Of a stretch of DNA of 64,000 bases, positions 1 to 10,312 are shown piece after piece. The stretch's first letter is position 1, and every line of letters begins with the position of its first letter. Source of the stretch: Undaria pinnatifida (taxonomy: Eukaryota > Sar > Phaeophyceae > Laminariales > Alariaceae); assembly GCA_012845835.1 (NCBI GenBank), contig JABAKD010000017.1:4834867-4898866 (forward strand), in the 5' to 3' direction. Both the position numbers and the translations under genes were made by a program. Under the pieces are notes generated by a model, which was given only the letters and a program-made list of their open reading frames with translations, had not been told where the DNA came from and did not search any database.

Positions 1-107
1 AACCAACCTCAACTTTACCTACTCCCCGAAATATACGCATCTTTTCGTTTTTTTAAAGTCATATCGTTTTATGCCGTTGCTGCCGTTTTTTTCTGCCCAC
101 CTGTCAG

Positions 108-224
108 ACGAGACATGTTCCACGTACCAATGCCCGGACAACTACAGCCCCAAGAACGGGGCTGAGGACACGGTGTGCCACCCCCGCCGCGGGTGCCGCA
201 CTCGCGAGTGTTGCGTCAAGGATG
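108..224 (+). CDS. Gene 1, internal exon A: one six-cysteine module
   Basis: The exon follows a pyrimidine-rich acceptor ending CTGTCAG and stops before the donor GTGGGT at 225. Read in phase 1 it gives one module: C-STYQ-C-P..., 14 residues to the next Cys, HPRRG, C, RTRE, CC. Its length is 117 bases (39 codons) and both ends are phase 1, so it can be skipped or repeated without shifting the frame. Known biology: paired cysteine modules of this size usually form disulfides outside the cell or in the secretory pathway. Inference: part of a secreted or surface protein whose first exons lie left of the window. I do not recognise a named family. The 3' end is odd: the last 15 coding bases and the donor are the first unit of a 26-bp tandem array. 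Confidence 0.75.
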
Positions 225-415
225 GTGGGTTTTGTGTTGCGTCAAGGATGGTGGGTTTTGTGTTGCGTCAAGGATGGTGGGTTTTGTGTTGCGTCAAGGA
301 TGGTGGGTTTTGTGTTGCGTCAAGGATGGTGGGTTTTGTGTTGCGTCAAGGACGGTGGGTTTTGTGTTGCGTCAAGGACGGTGGGTTTTGTGTTGCGTCA
401 AGGACGGTAGGTCTT
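210..415 (+). repeat. 26-bp minisatellite containing the exon A splice donor
   Basis: Eight units start at 210, 236, 262, 288, 314, 340, 366 and 392. Each carries the last codons of exon A (Val-Lys-Asp-Gly) and a GT donor: GTGGGT in units 1-7 and GTAGGT in unit 8. The first five units read GATGG and the last three GACGG, so the array grew in at least two steps. All three forward frames stay open across it. Confidence 0.95.
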
Positions 416-524
416 TATTGCATTACACACGGCGTAATGACGAGGCACATCAACCATGTCGTCGTTCGTGTTGTAGCGAAGCGCCACAACAGCAGTGACG
501 TAAACGAATGCAGCAATAAACTAG

Positions 525-605
525 GCTACGGTAAGGCGTGCCATTTCTTGGGGGGGGGGGATTTTTGCAGTGGCGCGATGTCAATTGCGCGAGTAACCCC
601 CCTTG
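525..605. repeat. Partial copy of the CTACGGTA / CGCGAGT dispersed repeat
   Basis: A GGCTACGGTA start, a G run, a 'tttttgcag' stretch and GCGCGAGTAACCCCCC resemble the MITE-like copies at 28.2 and 34.3-34.7 kb. It lies in the intron between exons A and B. Only one end is visible, so it is truncated or diverged. Confidence 0.4.
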
Positions 606-734
606 TTACGTTGTGATCTTGAAAGCTTAGGTGGGGTTTGAACTCGCATTGAACACCGACCGAAGAGTCAAGCTACACATACATGGCGAAATCAATCATA
701 ATTTTTTTTTGCTCGTGACATACGGAATGGCTTG

Positions 735-808
735 TGCAAGTGTCTCAAACCCGGTAGTCAGGACGAGGGTCTGCAAGTGTCTCAAACCCGGGAGTCAGGA
801 CGAGGGTC
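735..808 (+). repeat. Tandem duplication of a 37-bp unit
   Basis: Two copies of a unit starting TGCAAGTGTCTCAAACCCGG lie at 735-771 and 772-808 and differ by one base (TAGTC versus GAGTC). They are intronic. I see no coding role. Confidence 0.9.
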
Positions 809-1095
809 TCTACTTTACCATAGCCTTGCTCAATGTTTCGAGTGCAAGTCAAGATGCGCGATCTTGCGTCGGATGCGTGCTTAAAAATATTTTCAAATCG
901 ATTTTTTCTTCACCGCCAGGACAAATTAGAAATGAAAACATGCAAAAACCATGTACCCTAATTGACACCTAGATGGAGTACGCAAACTTGCTGTTTTTTT
1001 TCTCCCCGAGTGTTTTCTTGTTTTTATAGTACCTTCATTTGAGAGCGTAGCAAATGTGCTTTACTCACTGCAACATTTTGTTTAAATTGCAACAG

Positions 1096-1209
1096 ACACA
1101 TACTGCGAGGACTACCACTGCCCGGTCAATTTCAGCCTTATTGACAACGCCGCGACCAGAAGATGCCGCCGCCGCGGATGCGACGACAGGCGCTGCTGCG
1201 TCGAGGATG
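1096..1209 (+). CDS. Gene 1, internal exon B: one six-cysteine module
   Basis: The acceptor ends AACAG and the donor is GTGAGA at 1210. In phase 1 the 114-base exon (38 codons) encodes one module with spacing C-x4-C-x14-C-x4-C-x4-CC. The Pro after the second Cys and the Ile-Asp-Asn-Ala stretch match the other exons. The segment before the third and fourth cysteines is unusually basic (several Arg in a row), which sets it apart from the acidic modules of exons C and E. It is symmetric phase 1-1. The intron before it (225-1095) contains the minisatellite and the 37-bp duplication. It probably joins exons A and C in one secreted protein. The domain family is unnamed to me. Confidence 0.75.
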
Positions 1210-1832
1210 GTGAGACATGTTTCATAATTTGTTTATGAAAAACACACGATTCCATGTTTTAATAACTGCAACTCCTCGCCGATTTTGTGACCGACCAACG
1301 CCCACACCTTGGAGCCGGGTCTTGGTACATGTCCTGGTTTGGGTAAATTCACGTTTTGGCTCACCGACGAATATTCTTTCTTGGTTTAAGATGCACGCAC
1401 TCTGTTGGTTACTTCTTCACTCACACTAAAAATTTCCGTCCAAATTGCGTTGATACCATGAGATGAGAAATTCAAAATTCGCCTAAAAAAGCCGATTTTC
1501 TGCACAAAAGTGCGGGATTGTACAACCGGATGAAGACGGATGACATTTCGCGGAAAGGCCCAACCAGGTTCCTGGGAATCACTTTTTCTACATTTGTTTT
1601 TATTCAGTAATGTATGACTCATTTTGGAGATAAATGCTGCATTTTGACTCAAAACTACAACCTTCATATATTTGCCGTGTACGGGATTTGAATCAATGAT
1701 CAACGCGTAAGAAAGTGTTGAATTCGTTTTATGCTCGGGCAAAACATCAATGAACAGGGCGTTTCTACGGGTGTAAAATCTTTTGCGTAACCCGGTAAAC
1801 TGCGCCTTTCCGTGTACATGATGCAATACCAG

Positions 1833-2054
1833 ATATCGACACCTGCGATTCCATCGAGTGCTCCGAAGGCTACACGGCGATCGAGGACGCCGAAACCACC
1901 GAGTGCGACAACAACACGTGCAAGGAGTCGCAATGCTGCGAAAAGGTCTGCTCAAGCTTCTCATGCCCCCACCGCTACAGGTTGATCCACGATGCCGACA
2001 TCACCGTATGCGAAGGATCCGAGTGCACCCGCGACCAATGCTGCGAGAGCGACC
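1833..2054 (+). CDS. Gene 1, internal exon C: two six-cysteine modules
   Basis: The acceptor ends ATACCAG and the donor is GTGAGC at 2055. The exon has 222 bases (74 codons) and is phase 1 at both ends. It encodes two modules joined by Glu-Lys-Val. Module 1 runs from CDSIEC to CKESQCC and module 2 from CSSFSC to CTRDQCC, both with x14 between the second and third cysteines and x4 between the third and fourth. In contrast to exons A, B and D, the two modules lie in one exon, which suggests that an intron between them was lost or that a single exon was duplicated internally. Exon E has the same two-module layout and similar sequence, so C and E probably arose by duplication. Confidence 0.8.
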
Positions 2055-2587
2055 GTGAGCATATAATTGACCTGCGGTTTGCTTTATTAGTGCGTATCCT
2101 TGGGAGATCCACTTTATTTTGGTTTTGGGCCCCACTGGGTCATCCCACTTCAGAGGTTGCAGTTTTTGCGCCAGAAAGTCCCTCGGCGATTGAGTTCCTC
2201 ATGAGAGGAACTTGCCGTCAAAAACATTAGTTTTACACGAGTACACTGTTTTGTAGCACAAAAAGCATGGAAGCTTGATCCGGTTGTGTGAACGAATGCC
2301 ACCAAGTCATATTGTTTGGGTGAGGTATTGCCATCCTGCTGCAAGCCTTAGTTTGATGGCTAACCCTAACCCAATTTTTTTCGCGCGCTCCCTATTGAGG
2401 TTGCATGATGAGCGGGCTGCACTAGTTTCTTTCGCGCTTTACGACTGTTCTGCTTTATTCACGAATTTGCCCTTGGTTGCCGTTGTCGCGCTTACTACTC
2501 GGGTGTATCTCGCTGAGATAGGTACCAAACAACGTAGATGGTTTTCCAGTTTATGTCAAACAGTTTATGTCGAACGTTGGCCTCCAG

Positions 2588-2704
2588 GTGACGTGTGCTC
2601 TGACTACCAATGCCCGGAAAACTACAGCCACATTCCCAATGCCGACAACAAGACGTGCCACCCCAGACACGGATGCACGACAAGCCGCTGCTGCAAGGAG
2701 GACG
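2588..2704 (+). CDS. Gene 1, internal exon D: one six-cysteine module
   Basis: The acceptor is TTGGCCTCCAG and the donor GTGAGA at 2705. The exon has 117 bases (39 codons), phase 1-1, and one module: C-SDYQ-C-PENY..., C-HPRHG-C-TTSR-CC. It is closest to exon A, sharing DYQC/TYQC, CP-[ED]-NYS and the five-residue HPR-x-G loop. The order single, single, double, single, double (A-E) suggests that a single-plus-double block (B-C and D-E) was duplicated. A splice from exon C gives CGT (Arg) at the junction and keeps the frame. Function unknown; secreted disulfide-rich module inferred. Confidence 0.78.
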
Positions 2705-2984
2705 GTGAGAGATTATTACAAATATATGTAGTAGCCAATACTCCGAATGCATTTGCACTACATGGTGGTCGTCGCATATGCACGACATAGATGGCATATT
2801 GGCAGAACATTGTCGCATCGGAAGGCCTAATTACATCAACCTTGTAACAAGGCAGCTGCACGTCTTACGCGTTTTGTTCGGTACAAACTTCAAGTACCAA
2901 TACAAAATAGAGTCTGCTACTGCGCGTGACCTTGCCCTCTTCCCGACGCTGCCGTGCCATGCCGCGTGTACCACGGTGCCTCAG

Positions 2985-3271
2985 AAGAGACGAAGTACTG
3001 TGACTCCTTCATGTGTTGGGAGGGATACGCCTTGATCGAGGGCGCCTCCAGCACCGCGTGCGACGACAACAAGTGCGAGGAGTCCCAATGCTGCGACCTT
3101 GTCTGCTCGAGTTTCAACTGCCGCGGGCGCTACAGGCACATTGCACGTGCCGACACAACCGTGTGCGACGCCGATGGCTGCACCAGGCACCATTGCTGCA
3201 CTAAGAAATGTAAGACTTGTACGATATGTAATATAACCTCTTTCGCGTGGGTGGTTCACCCTCAATGCTGA
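2985..3271 (+). CDS. Gene 1, exon E (possibly last): two six-cysteine modules
   Basis: The acceptor ends GTGCCTCAG. In phase 1 the exon encodes two modules, CDSFMC...CEESQCC and CSSFNC...CTRHHCC, closely matching exon C. Two 3' ends are possible. A donor GTAAGA at 3210 would keep the 225-base, phase 1-1 pattern. Reading on instead adds about 20 residues with four more cysteines and stops at TGA 3269-3271, with AATAAA at 3334-3339. I give the longer end because I find no convincing downstream exon; a tiny exon at 3366-3379 ending TAG is possible but unsupported. If the read-through is real, the protein has a short Cys-rich tail and no membrane anchor. Confidence 0.7.
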
Positions 3272-3333
3272 CGTTCGAAGACGTACACGCAGCGTGTTGC
3301 ACGTTTTTGAATGCCTCGTGAAACAAAATAACC

Positions 3334-3339
3334 AATAAA
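3334..3339 (+). promoter_or_regulatory. Possible polyadenylation signal for gene 1
   Basis: AATAAA lies 63 bases after the TGA that closes the read-through form of exon E. Such hexamers also occur by chance in A-rich DNA, so this only mildly supports ending the gene here. Confidence 0.3.
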
Positions 3340-4384
3340 CAACTAGTATCATTTTGGCCAGCCAGGTTCGCGTTGGTAGTGTGGATGCAAACGCTCCCCC
3401 AGTAGTTTAATGCACCCTGGAGTTAGTGGAGTAAAAAAGCTATTCTGCACAGGGATTCTTGGTTTTTGTACAGGAGTCGTTTTCATTAAATCAACATAAG
3501 CAAAAAAATCATGAATGACAAGAATAGACTATGACGTAACGTTATTTCCATCACGCCGAAACCATTCTGACATACGGACACAAGTTTGTTCAAACGCGCG
3601 GACAACGCCGTCTCTATTCAAATGTGGCTCTAATAGCGCGGCGTCATTGCGTTCAACGTGACAACGCCTGGTGATCCGTTTCGCCATGACCCCACCAGCA
3701 GTTCAACCTTTCACAAAAAATAATGTTAACGCGTTTGAAAATCTCGTCGCTTTCTGCAACATTTATGATCCATTTTGTTGCTTAACAGGGTAAAGGGCAC
3801 CAGTTATGCCCACTAAGCGACAATCGTCACGGGCCCCCAGCGTCATGGCAATTGACGGCAACGTCTACACACGAGGCTGTAAGCCCCCAAGAAAGGCCTT
3901 CGTCAAAGCTATCTCCTCTGGCGTCTACTATTAATACAACCTTACGTCCTGTAGCCCTCGAAAATTACGGTGGCGTTGAAAAGCGGCGAAGTCGCAATAT
4001 ATGCGGGTCAAGACCTGTTCTATGTAGTTATATATTATAAGACGCTGCCGTCATTGAGCAGCGCCAAGCATTAGATTGTATTTGTATTTATAAACGCCCC
4101 AGCCACGTCAGGTTGACCAACGACGTTCTGAGTGGTGCATGGTTTATAAATCCGGCGGAACGCTGCTGTTTTCCTCTCATCACCCTTTGAAACTTCGCAG
4201 AATAGCAGGTTGGGTGACCGCTAGCCCGAATCCGTCTATACGGTTGGGATCTTACACACCCGTAAGATCGTGCTCTTCTCTGTATCATTTTTTTTGGGGA
4301 GGGGAGGTTCCAAAGTTGGGTTTGGTATTTAGATTTTATGCTTGCGTTGGGGGCTGACAGATCCTTGGTGAAATGAGTCAAACG
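3340..4384. other. No gene recognised
   Basis: About 1 kb of unique-looking sequence. The open frames are short and have no recognisable motif, cysteine module or strong splice pair. Confidence 0.6.
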
Positions 4385-4945
4385 GCGTCAACAATAGAGG
4401 ATCAGAGGCATTAGCGACCGTAGCAATAATCCCAGGTTGTCTATTTTTATCGCCCTCTTCGGCCATATATGCATTTTTGTCATCGAAAAAATAGTTTGGA
4501 ATTTGTAGTAAAGAGTCTGCTCTGCGGTGCATACTTGACATATAATCAGCGAGGTCGTTGATCTTGGAGTAACGGCGGGGTTGGGTCATGACACTTAGTT
4601 TCGGCTGAGCCAGATGTTTTGATAGACCTCAGGCCGGAGAGTACCAATTCGAAGCGAGGCGCATGATCTCAACAATAGAGGACCAGAGGCATTTGCGAAG
4701 CGTTCAATGACCCCAGGACAAGTGTCATATTTTAAGCGCCCTCTTCGAGCCACATCTGCATTTTTGTAGCAGTAAAAAGTATTTGCTTGGTTGTGGTACG
4801 TACAGACATATTCAGGCTATTCTACAGGGTCGTCGATCTTGGAGAAACATGGTCGTGTTATGACTTCAGTTTTACATGGCAAAGCCATACGTTCTATAAC
4901 AGTAGCCCTCAGGCCGGAGAGTGTCGAACCAATTCAAATTGAGGC
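4385..4945 (+). repeat. Diverged tandem duplication, about 282 bp x 2
   Basis: CAACAATAGAGGA at about 4389 recurs at about 4670, and CCTCAGGCCGGAGAGT at about 4627 recurs at about 4909, a constant offset near 282. Intervening pieces also match (CGCCCTCTTCG, GCATTTTTGT, TCTTGGAG). The copies have many substitutions, so the duplication is old. Confidence 0.85.
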
Positions 4946-5631
4946 ACAACAAGACGACGAGTAATCACGCGTTGCCGCCACATAAGCTATATAATGAAAG
5001 AAATGCGAGTGTCGAAACAAGTTATTGATCACGTGGGCCTGCAGGTCGTAAGGGCTTTGGACCGGATCGTACCCCGACCGATTGCAGAGATGTGATCAAC
5101 GTGACAGTACACTATATCCAACCACAGATATGTGTGTGCTTTAGCTTCAGGTCAAAACGTGTCTTACAACTTCCGAATCCTTTTCAGAGGCACGGGTGTT
5201 GGTGTGGATTATTTGCGCACGAGAACGTCTCAAACGAATCACGAACCCAAGAGGGGCGCACGGTGTAGTGTTTCGTGAACGATAAAAAGAAAGACGTTGA
5301 CGCACGCTACGATAAAATAATCATTGTTTAGTTGATGTATTGAACAAACCGACCAGGACCCATGAACTCAATAGTTCGCAAAACCCAAAACCATAAGTTT
5401 TTTCATGTTCTCAACGAGGATATTATATTCTAACTTACATTTTCGTCATATTGTTGAGACTCGAGTACTTCAAGCTACACCCATAACAACACATGTGAAG
5501 CATACCTGTCATCGAGAAGCATGACCCGACTTTTGCGTGGGGTCCCGTCAATACGGACGGATTATTTCGGAGTTTTCCCTATACTGCATGTGGGCAGTAG
5601 TTGATAGTGAATATATATATATTATATAATT
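4946..5631. other. No gene recognised
   Basis: There is no open frame of note and no obvious repeat apart from a short AT-rich stretch near 5610-5630. Confidence 0.6.
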
Positions 5632-7256
5632 ATGCCAAGCGAAGTATAACTAACGAAGTAAGGTAATTGAGCGCGTGAACACTAAGCGTTTCATTTAACA
5701 CACTTATCGCATTTCTCTCCTTCGTGCTTAATCTTGGTGACATTGCATGACCCCATCACCTCGCCTGTTTCAATTGGCACACTATGTATTTATTTCTTGT
5801 AAAATTAGCGATGTCAGAAAATGATGGTACCTACGTACATTATTGTACCTTTCAATTGAAATCGTCTTTCTTTCGATCCATGTACAAAAACAAGTTATGA
5901 AGCTTTTAACACGTTGTTTACTACACCCAAAAGCTGGGTTGCATACTGCAGGTATCATCAAACCTTCTAGAATAATAAACATTTCCAAGCGGGTGATACA
6001 ACGGCGTGCCTTCATGCTACAACCGTCAGATTCTTCCCCTTTAAGGGTTTATAGTTTCCGCGCATAAAATGAAATTGCCCCTCCCCGTGATCCCTCTTGT
6101 TCAAACGCCCTACCTAAAATCAAAATCTACCAAAGTTAACACTGTCAGCAGCTGATATCATCTCCATATTATCCTTCGAGCCATCCATGCCGTAGCTCCA
6201 ACTCATCTCCGCCCTCCTCCCCCCCTCCCTTTTGTTCCCCGCCGAGTTAGCTCAAACGCTCCATTTTCAATCGAAATCGACCACAGAAATAAGTGCTTCT
6301 ACGCAATTGATAAAACGTCATTATCTTTCCAGCCATCCGTGACGTAGCTTTTCATTCATCCCCCTCCTTCCCCACACCCCGCACGATCGCCTAGACCTAG
6401 CACCGCGCGTATCGCAAGCTCCTACATATATGATTAATACGCACGATCCCATTATCACATACACTGCTGCCAAGACGAGTTTCGACCAAATACTTGATCT
6501 CATAGCTGGAGGGTATATTAATATAATATATGACGTAAACCTCTTGAAAACCCTCCCCCCCCGCCCCTCCCCTTTTTTTCCCTCGCTCTCTATTGCTCAG
6601 ACGCCCACCTAATATCGAATTCCGCTAGAGTAATAAACACTTCCACGCCCGGGATATAACCTCATTATCTTTTTAGAGCCGTCCATGCCGCTGCTGCAAT
6701 TCACACCCCCCCGCCCCCAACGCCCCCCTCTTCCCCACCCACCGCACAATCGCCTAGACCTAGCGCCACGCGAATAGCAAACCCCTTCATTTATTCAACC
6801 GAGAGTTCCCCCCCCCCGCCCCCCCACAAGAACGATGTATAATTTCCACAGACACTAAGCCGCCCCGCCCCGCCTGTCCACCCCCCCCCCGCCCCCCCGC
6901 CCCCCTTTTGATCAAAACCAGGCCCCCACGTCCTTAAAATACCGCCCTCCCCTCACAGGATATTCGACCTACAGGGTTCACTTGATAAACTGATGCATTT
7001 TCTTCCACAGCTGTCAGATTTTGTCCCCCTCAGAAACGGGGTTTATAGTTTCCGCGCACACACTACCTAACATCACCTTCTTGACCCTGATAGCTACACT
7101 GTAGTTGTAAGGGGATTCGCTGACCTATATCTTTAATGAGGACACGCAACCCGTAATACGCGCGATCGGAGTATCACACACAGCTTGCAAAGATGAGTTT
7201 CGACAAAATATTTGATCTCACAGCTGGAGTGTATTTTGTTTTTTTTGGTAATATAT
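5632..7256 (+). mobile_element. C-rich dispersed element, near full-length copy
   Basis: It begins with ATGCCAAGCGAAGTAT and ends with GATCTCACAGCTGGAGTG followed by a T-rich tail. Inside are several C-rich blocks, each preceded by a form of TTTATAGTTTCCGCGCA. An internal, diverged version of the 3' end (CTCATAGCTGGAGGG) lies near 6500, so the element is built of two related halves. The same order occurs at 57128-58570 and, inverted, at 38143-40300. No long open frame is present, so it is non-autonomous. Class unknown. The shared 3' ends of shorter copies suggest a retroposon. Confidence 0.75.
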
Positions 7257-7424
7257 GTACAAGCGCGAACAACACTCAGTGTCTATGCAAGCGCATGAAG
7301 TTGTAGCATTAAGCGCTACGAATCGCGTGTCAAATTGCCGGCTCAAAATTCGTAAAATTGGTGCTTCGGGAAAAACATGTTTTGTGTCTCTCATCGTAGA
7401 AATCTTGTAAAATATTTGTTTGGA

Positions 7425-7700
7425 TCGGAGGCGTTCTACGGTAGCCCCTCAAAAAACCATTGCAACGAAGTCGCCGGTTAAAAAGCGACTTTCCCGGCGT
7501 ATCTCCTGGAATACATCGTAGCTCGACCCCCCGATGTCATCGATCGGTTATTGGACGGCTTTCGACGAATAAGTCATCGTCTGCCCGACATATCTCTTGA
7601 CAAAAATATAATATATACAGTTGAACAATTTATTAGGGTATCGATCGTTTCCTCGTGCCTCAAAGAACGCTCACATCAACTTTCAGCGGCATACACAGTG
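7425..7700. repeat. Diverged dispersed repeat (partner at 21480-21720)
   Basis: GTTCTACGGT near the left end and GATGTCATCGATCG / GACGTCATCGATCG recur in the same order at both loci, with ATAATATAT and TCGTGCCTC / TTGTGTCGAGC downstream. Similarity is patchy, and I cannot set the ends. Confidence 0.4.
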
Positions 7701-8184
7701 CATCGTTTTTGGGTTTCGTATAGCCATTGGTATCGATATATCTTACGTAGTTACGGGGTTTGGTTTATTTGAATTCTTTGACGAGAAATACAACTAATTG
7801 AAAAAAATATATAACTCCAACGAGCGCGCGACAGACACAGCACAGGTTCAAAATCTGGAATCCAAAAAATCTCAAACAACTCCTAAAACACCTATTATTG
7901 AGTGAATAAAGATTTGAAGGAATCCGGGTGTGGACCAGCTCCTACCACAAAGTTGTGTGCACAACGATCGAAAATATGATTTGACCGAAAATATGATTTT
8001 AACCCATAATATTTGCGTTCTGATGGAATACGGTAAATGGTACGCAATACGCTACAACCAATCGTCATGCAATGTATATGATTCCATAACACGTATTGTG
8101 TGGCCGTATGCTTTCGACATAAACTTACTATCTTGTGCGCGAACGTGGGAGATACCTGTGTGTGGCTGTTGGTCAACTGATGTC
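7701..8184. other. No gene recognised
   Basis: AT-rich flank of the retroelement. There are short open frames without motifs. Confidence 0.55.
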
Positions 8185-8420
8185 ACCTTGCGCAGGAAAG
8201 AGGTGTTTATGGAGGCGTGGAAGGGATTCTGATTTAACAGAAGACCTTTTGTCCACGGTCTCGCGAGACGGAAAAATAGGATAGCCAGACAGCGAAGAAA
8301 GGCTTTCGCGCTTGACAGGGACAGTTGCCTGGGGCACAGGGGAGCGACAGCGCGTAGCACCGTAGGGTTGAAAGGAGTCAAGTAGGGTGCCCACAAGAAT
8401 TGATCGACTTTCAGCATAGG
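8185..8420 (+). repeat. Left terminal direct repeat of the YR retroelement
   Basis: Stretches such as GGAGGCGTGGAAGG, ATTCTGAT-TAAC, TCGCGAGACG, GATAGCCAGA and CACCGTAGGGTTGAAAGGA recur in order at 14640-14875. There are many substitutions between the two copies, in keeping with an old insertion. The outer boundaries are approximate. Confidence 0.85.
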
Positions 8421-8985
8421 GAACGCCAACTCCGGCGAGCCAATCGGCGAGGGACACAGGCATATCAGCAAGCAGACCTCTACCCGGCAGGAGGCGGCGT
8501 CCACAGAATGGGGTCCGCGACGAAAGACAAACTACAGCAGGCTACGGTCAGGGATGGCGTAACGGTGAACGCTAAGCAGGTGGCCAACCTTCCCACCATT
8601 CTACGTGCCCTCATGAAGACCCTAGAGTACGGGATGGAGGGTGCTCGGCCCGTATGCTGGCCGAGGGTCGTTACGTTGCGCTTAGAGTTCGAGCAGGTGC
8701 AGAACTGGTTCGAGCAGGTGCAGAACTGGTCGAGGTGTATGTAGATCGCCAAATCAATACCTTGGCGGACACTCGGTATAGATTCGACAGCTACTGCGGT
8801 CAAACATTACCGTCGGTCTGCACGAAGGCATGAAAGCGCCTGCGGCGCAGGCAGACGAACTTTACATGAAGCACGACAACGTTGCGCCAGCCACTAGAAC
8901 AGTGGATTCCGTGGTCACCCCCATCTTCGAAAACTTGATATTGGCGGAGGAGGGCGACGAGTCTAGCCTTGCAAAGGCCTGAGCA
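8400..8985 (+). pseudogene. Broken first frame of the retroelement (Gag-like by position)
   Basis: A frame with Met at 8508 reads MGSATKDKLQQATV... and runs to a stop at 8744. Protein-like sequence then continues in a second frame (VDRQINTLADTRYRFDSY...) and again from about 8830 (MKAPAAQADELYMKHDN...) to a stop near 8983. A 21-base tandem duplication (FEQVQNW twice) lies at the 3' end of the first piece. The pieces read as one reading frame broken by at least two frameshifts. I do not recognise its fold. Its place upstream of RT suggests a structural (Gag-like) protein. It is not functional as it stands. Confidence 0.5.
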
Positions 8986-9043
8986 CGTTGAAGGCGGAAT
9001 GCAGCAGTCGCGAGTGGGGTAAACATGAGGCGAGCACGACGCA

Positions 9044-9500
9044 ATGGTAGGCAGCGGGCAGCGCCGGACCAGGGCCGAGCGGGGGGTGGCGGGGGGGGGG
9101 TCACTCCCTTCAAGCCCTGATAGCATCACTCGTAGACGCCTGCAGGGATGTGTAGCTACTCGTGGCGTGGGAGGCCAAACCGATCATTTGCACACCGCTT
9201 GGGCACCGGGACAGCCACACAGCAGCAGCAGCAGCAGCAGCAGCAGCCGCAAGTGTCGCCGCCTCCGCCACCCCCACCGCCGCCGCCACCGCAGCAGGCG
9301 CAACAGGCAGCGGCAACATGGGCTGGGGGGGCGAGAAGGGGCGGAGTGTGAGGCTCGCGGCCGAATGCCGTACGCTTTATCAGGAATCCCGTGGCCGCTC
9401 CCAGAAGGGGTGGGGTAATGTGTACAGGCGGCAAGAACTGACAGCACGGGCTCTGCCGTCAGGCAGGGCCGACCGAGGGGGAGGGAGGGGCGGATGAAGC
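9044..9500 (+). pseudogene. Low-complexity polyQ/polyP segment of the Gag-like region
   Basis: Nine CAG triplets (9220-9246) followed by CCG/CCA-type triplets encode polyGln then polyPro in one frame, and polySer or polyAla in the others. The flanking sequence reads as protein only in pieces, with stops. GC content is well above the surroundings. In retroelement Gag proteins such runs act as flexible linkers (established for several families); here that is only inference. Triplet runs also change length easily, which may explain some of the frame breaks. Confidence 0.5.
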
Positions 9501-9831
9501 GAGGAGTATCTTCGCAGACGCCGAAAAGTCCGTGGGACTTCGCAATGCACCTGAGCCCGGGTCGGCGTTGCCGGCCTTGAAAAAAGTAAGAATCAGTTGT
9601 CAAGAGTCAAAAGCAGTACAGTACACAGCAGAAAGCCTGAGGCAGGGGCTGGGCAGCCGCCGCAAAGGCAGGAAGAAAAACGAATTACAGAAGTAGTCTC
9701 GGGTCGCTCAATCGTTCCACTCAAGCAGTCAGAACCCGCATGCCTCCAAGCAGCAAGTCATATTTGTCCAACAATCGAATTTGCCGGTAGCCCCAGTGAA
9801 AGAATGTTCAGAACAGCGGGTTTTGCGTAAT

Positions 9832-10200
9832 CAGAGACGAAGGTTGCTTTATTTTGCAGACCGAATAGACATCGGTGGGGCGGAACTTTCACACCGCAAC
9901 ACAGAACAGCAGGAGTTGTGTGAGCAGAGACGATAGTTTTCAATATTTCACGACCCGATTAGTTTTCGGTGGTGCGGAACTCTCACACCTCAGCACAGAA
10001 CAACAGGCGTTTTGTGAGCAGAGACAAAGGTTTCCTTATTTCACAAACCGATTAGTTTTCGGTGGTGCGGAACTCTCACACCACAGTACAGAGAACGCGG
10101 CCGTGTTTGAGCAGAGACGAAGGTTACCATATATCGGCAACCGACCAGTTGTCGGCGGTGCGGAACTCTCAGAGCCAAGCACAGATCGGCAGGAGCAGAG
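9832..10200 (+). repeat. 93-bp tandem repeat encoding a 31-residue unit
   Basis: The motif CAGAGACGAAGG or close variants starts at 9832, 9925, 10019 and 10112. Periods of 93-94 bases nearly keep the frame. In the forward frame from 9875 the unit contains RLVFGGAELSH and EQQAFCEQRQRFPYF-like stretches, and one frame stays open to 10312. A repeat whose length is a multiple of three and that stays open suggests it once expanded under coding selection inside the Gag-like region. Confidence 0.8.
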
Positions 10201-10312
10201 GGCCAGAATACCCCAGTTCCGCGCGACTTCGAAGAGCATCGATCGCGTAGAAGGCTCAAACCAGAACGACTGTCCACCCGCGCAGTGCAGCAGATACCGA
10301 CCAGGAAAATGA

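Noticed and set aside
210-415. CRISPR array
   Set aside because: Contiguous 26-bp units without spacers; eukaryotic context.
3366-3379. Tiny terminal exon after exon E (CAG|GTTCGCGTTGGTAG)
   Set aside because: In frame but only four codons and a stop; the read-through stop at 3271 with AATAAA is simpler.
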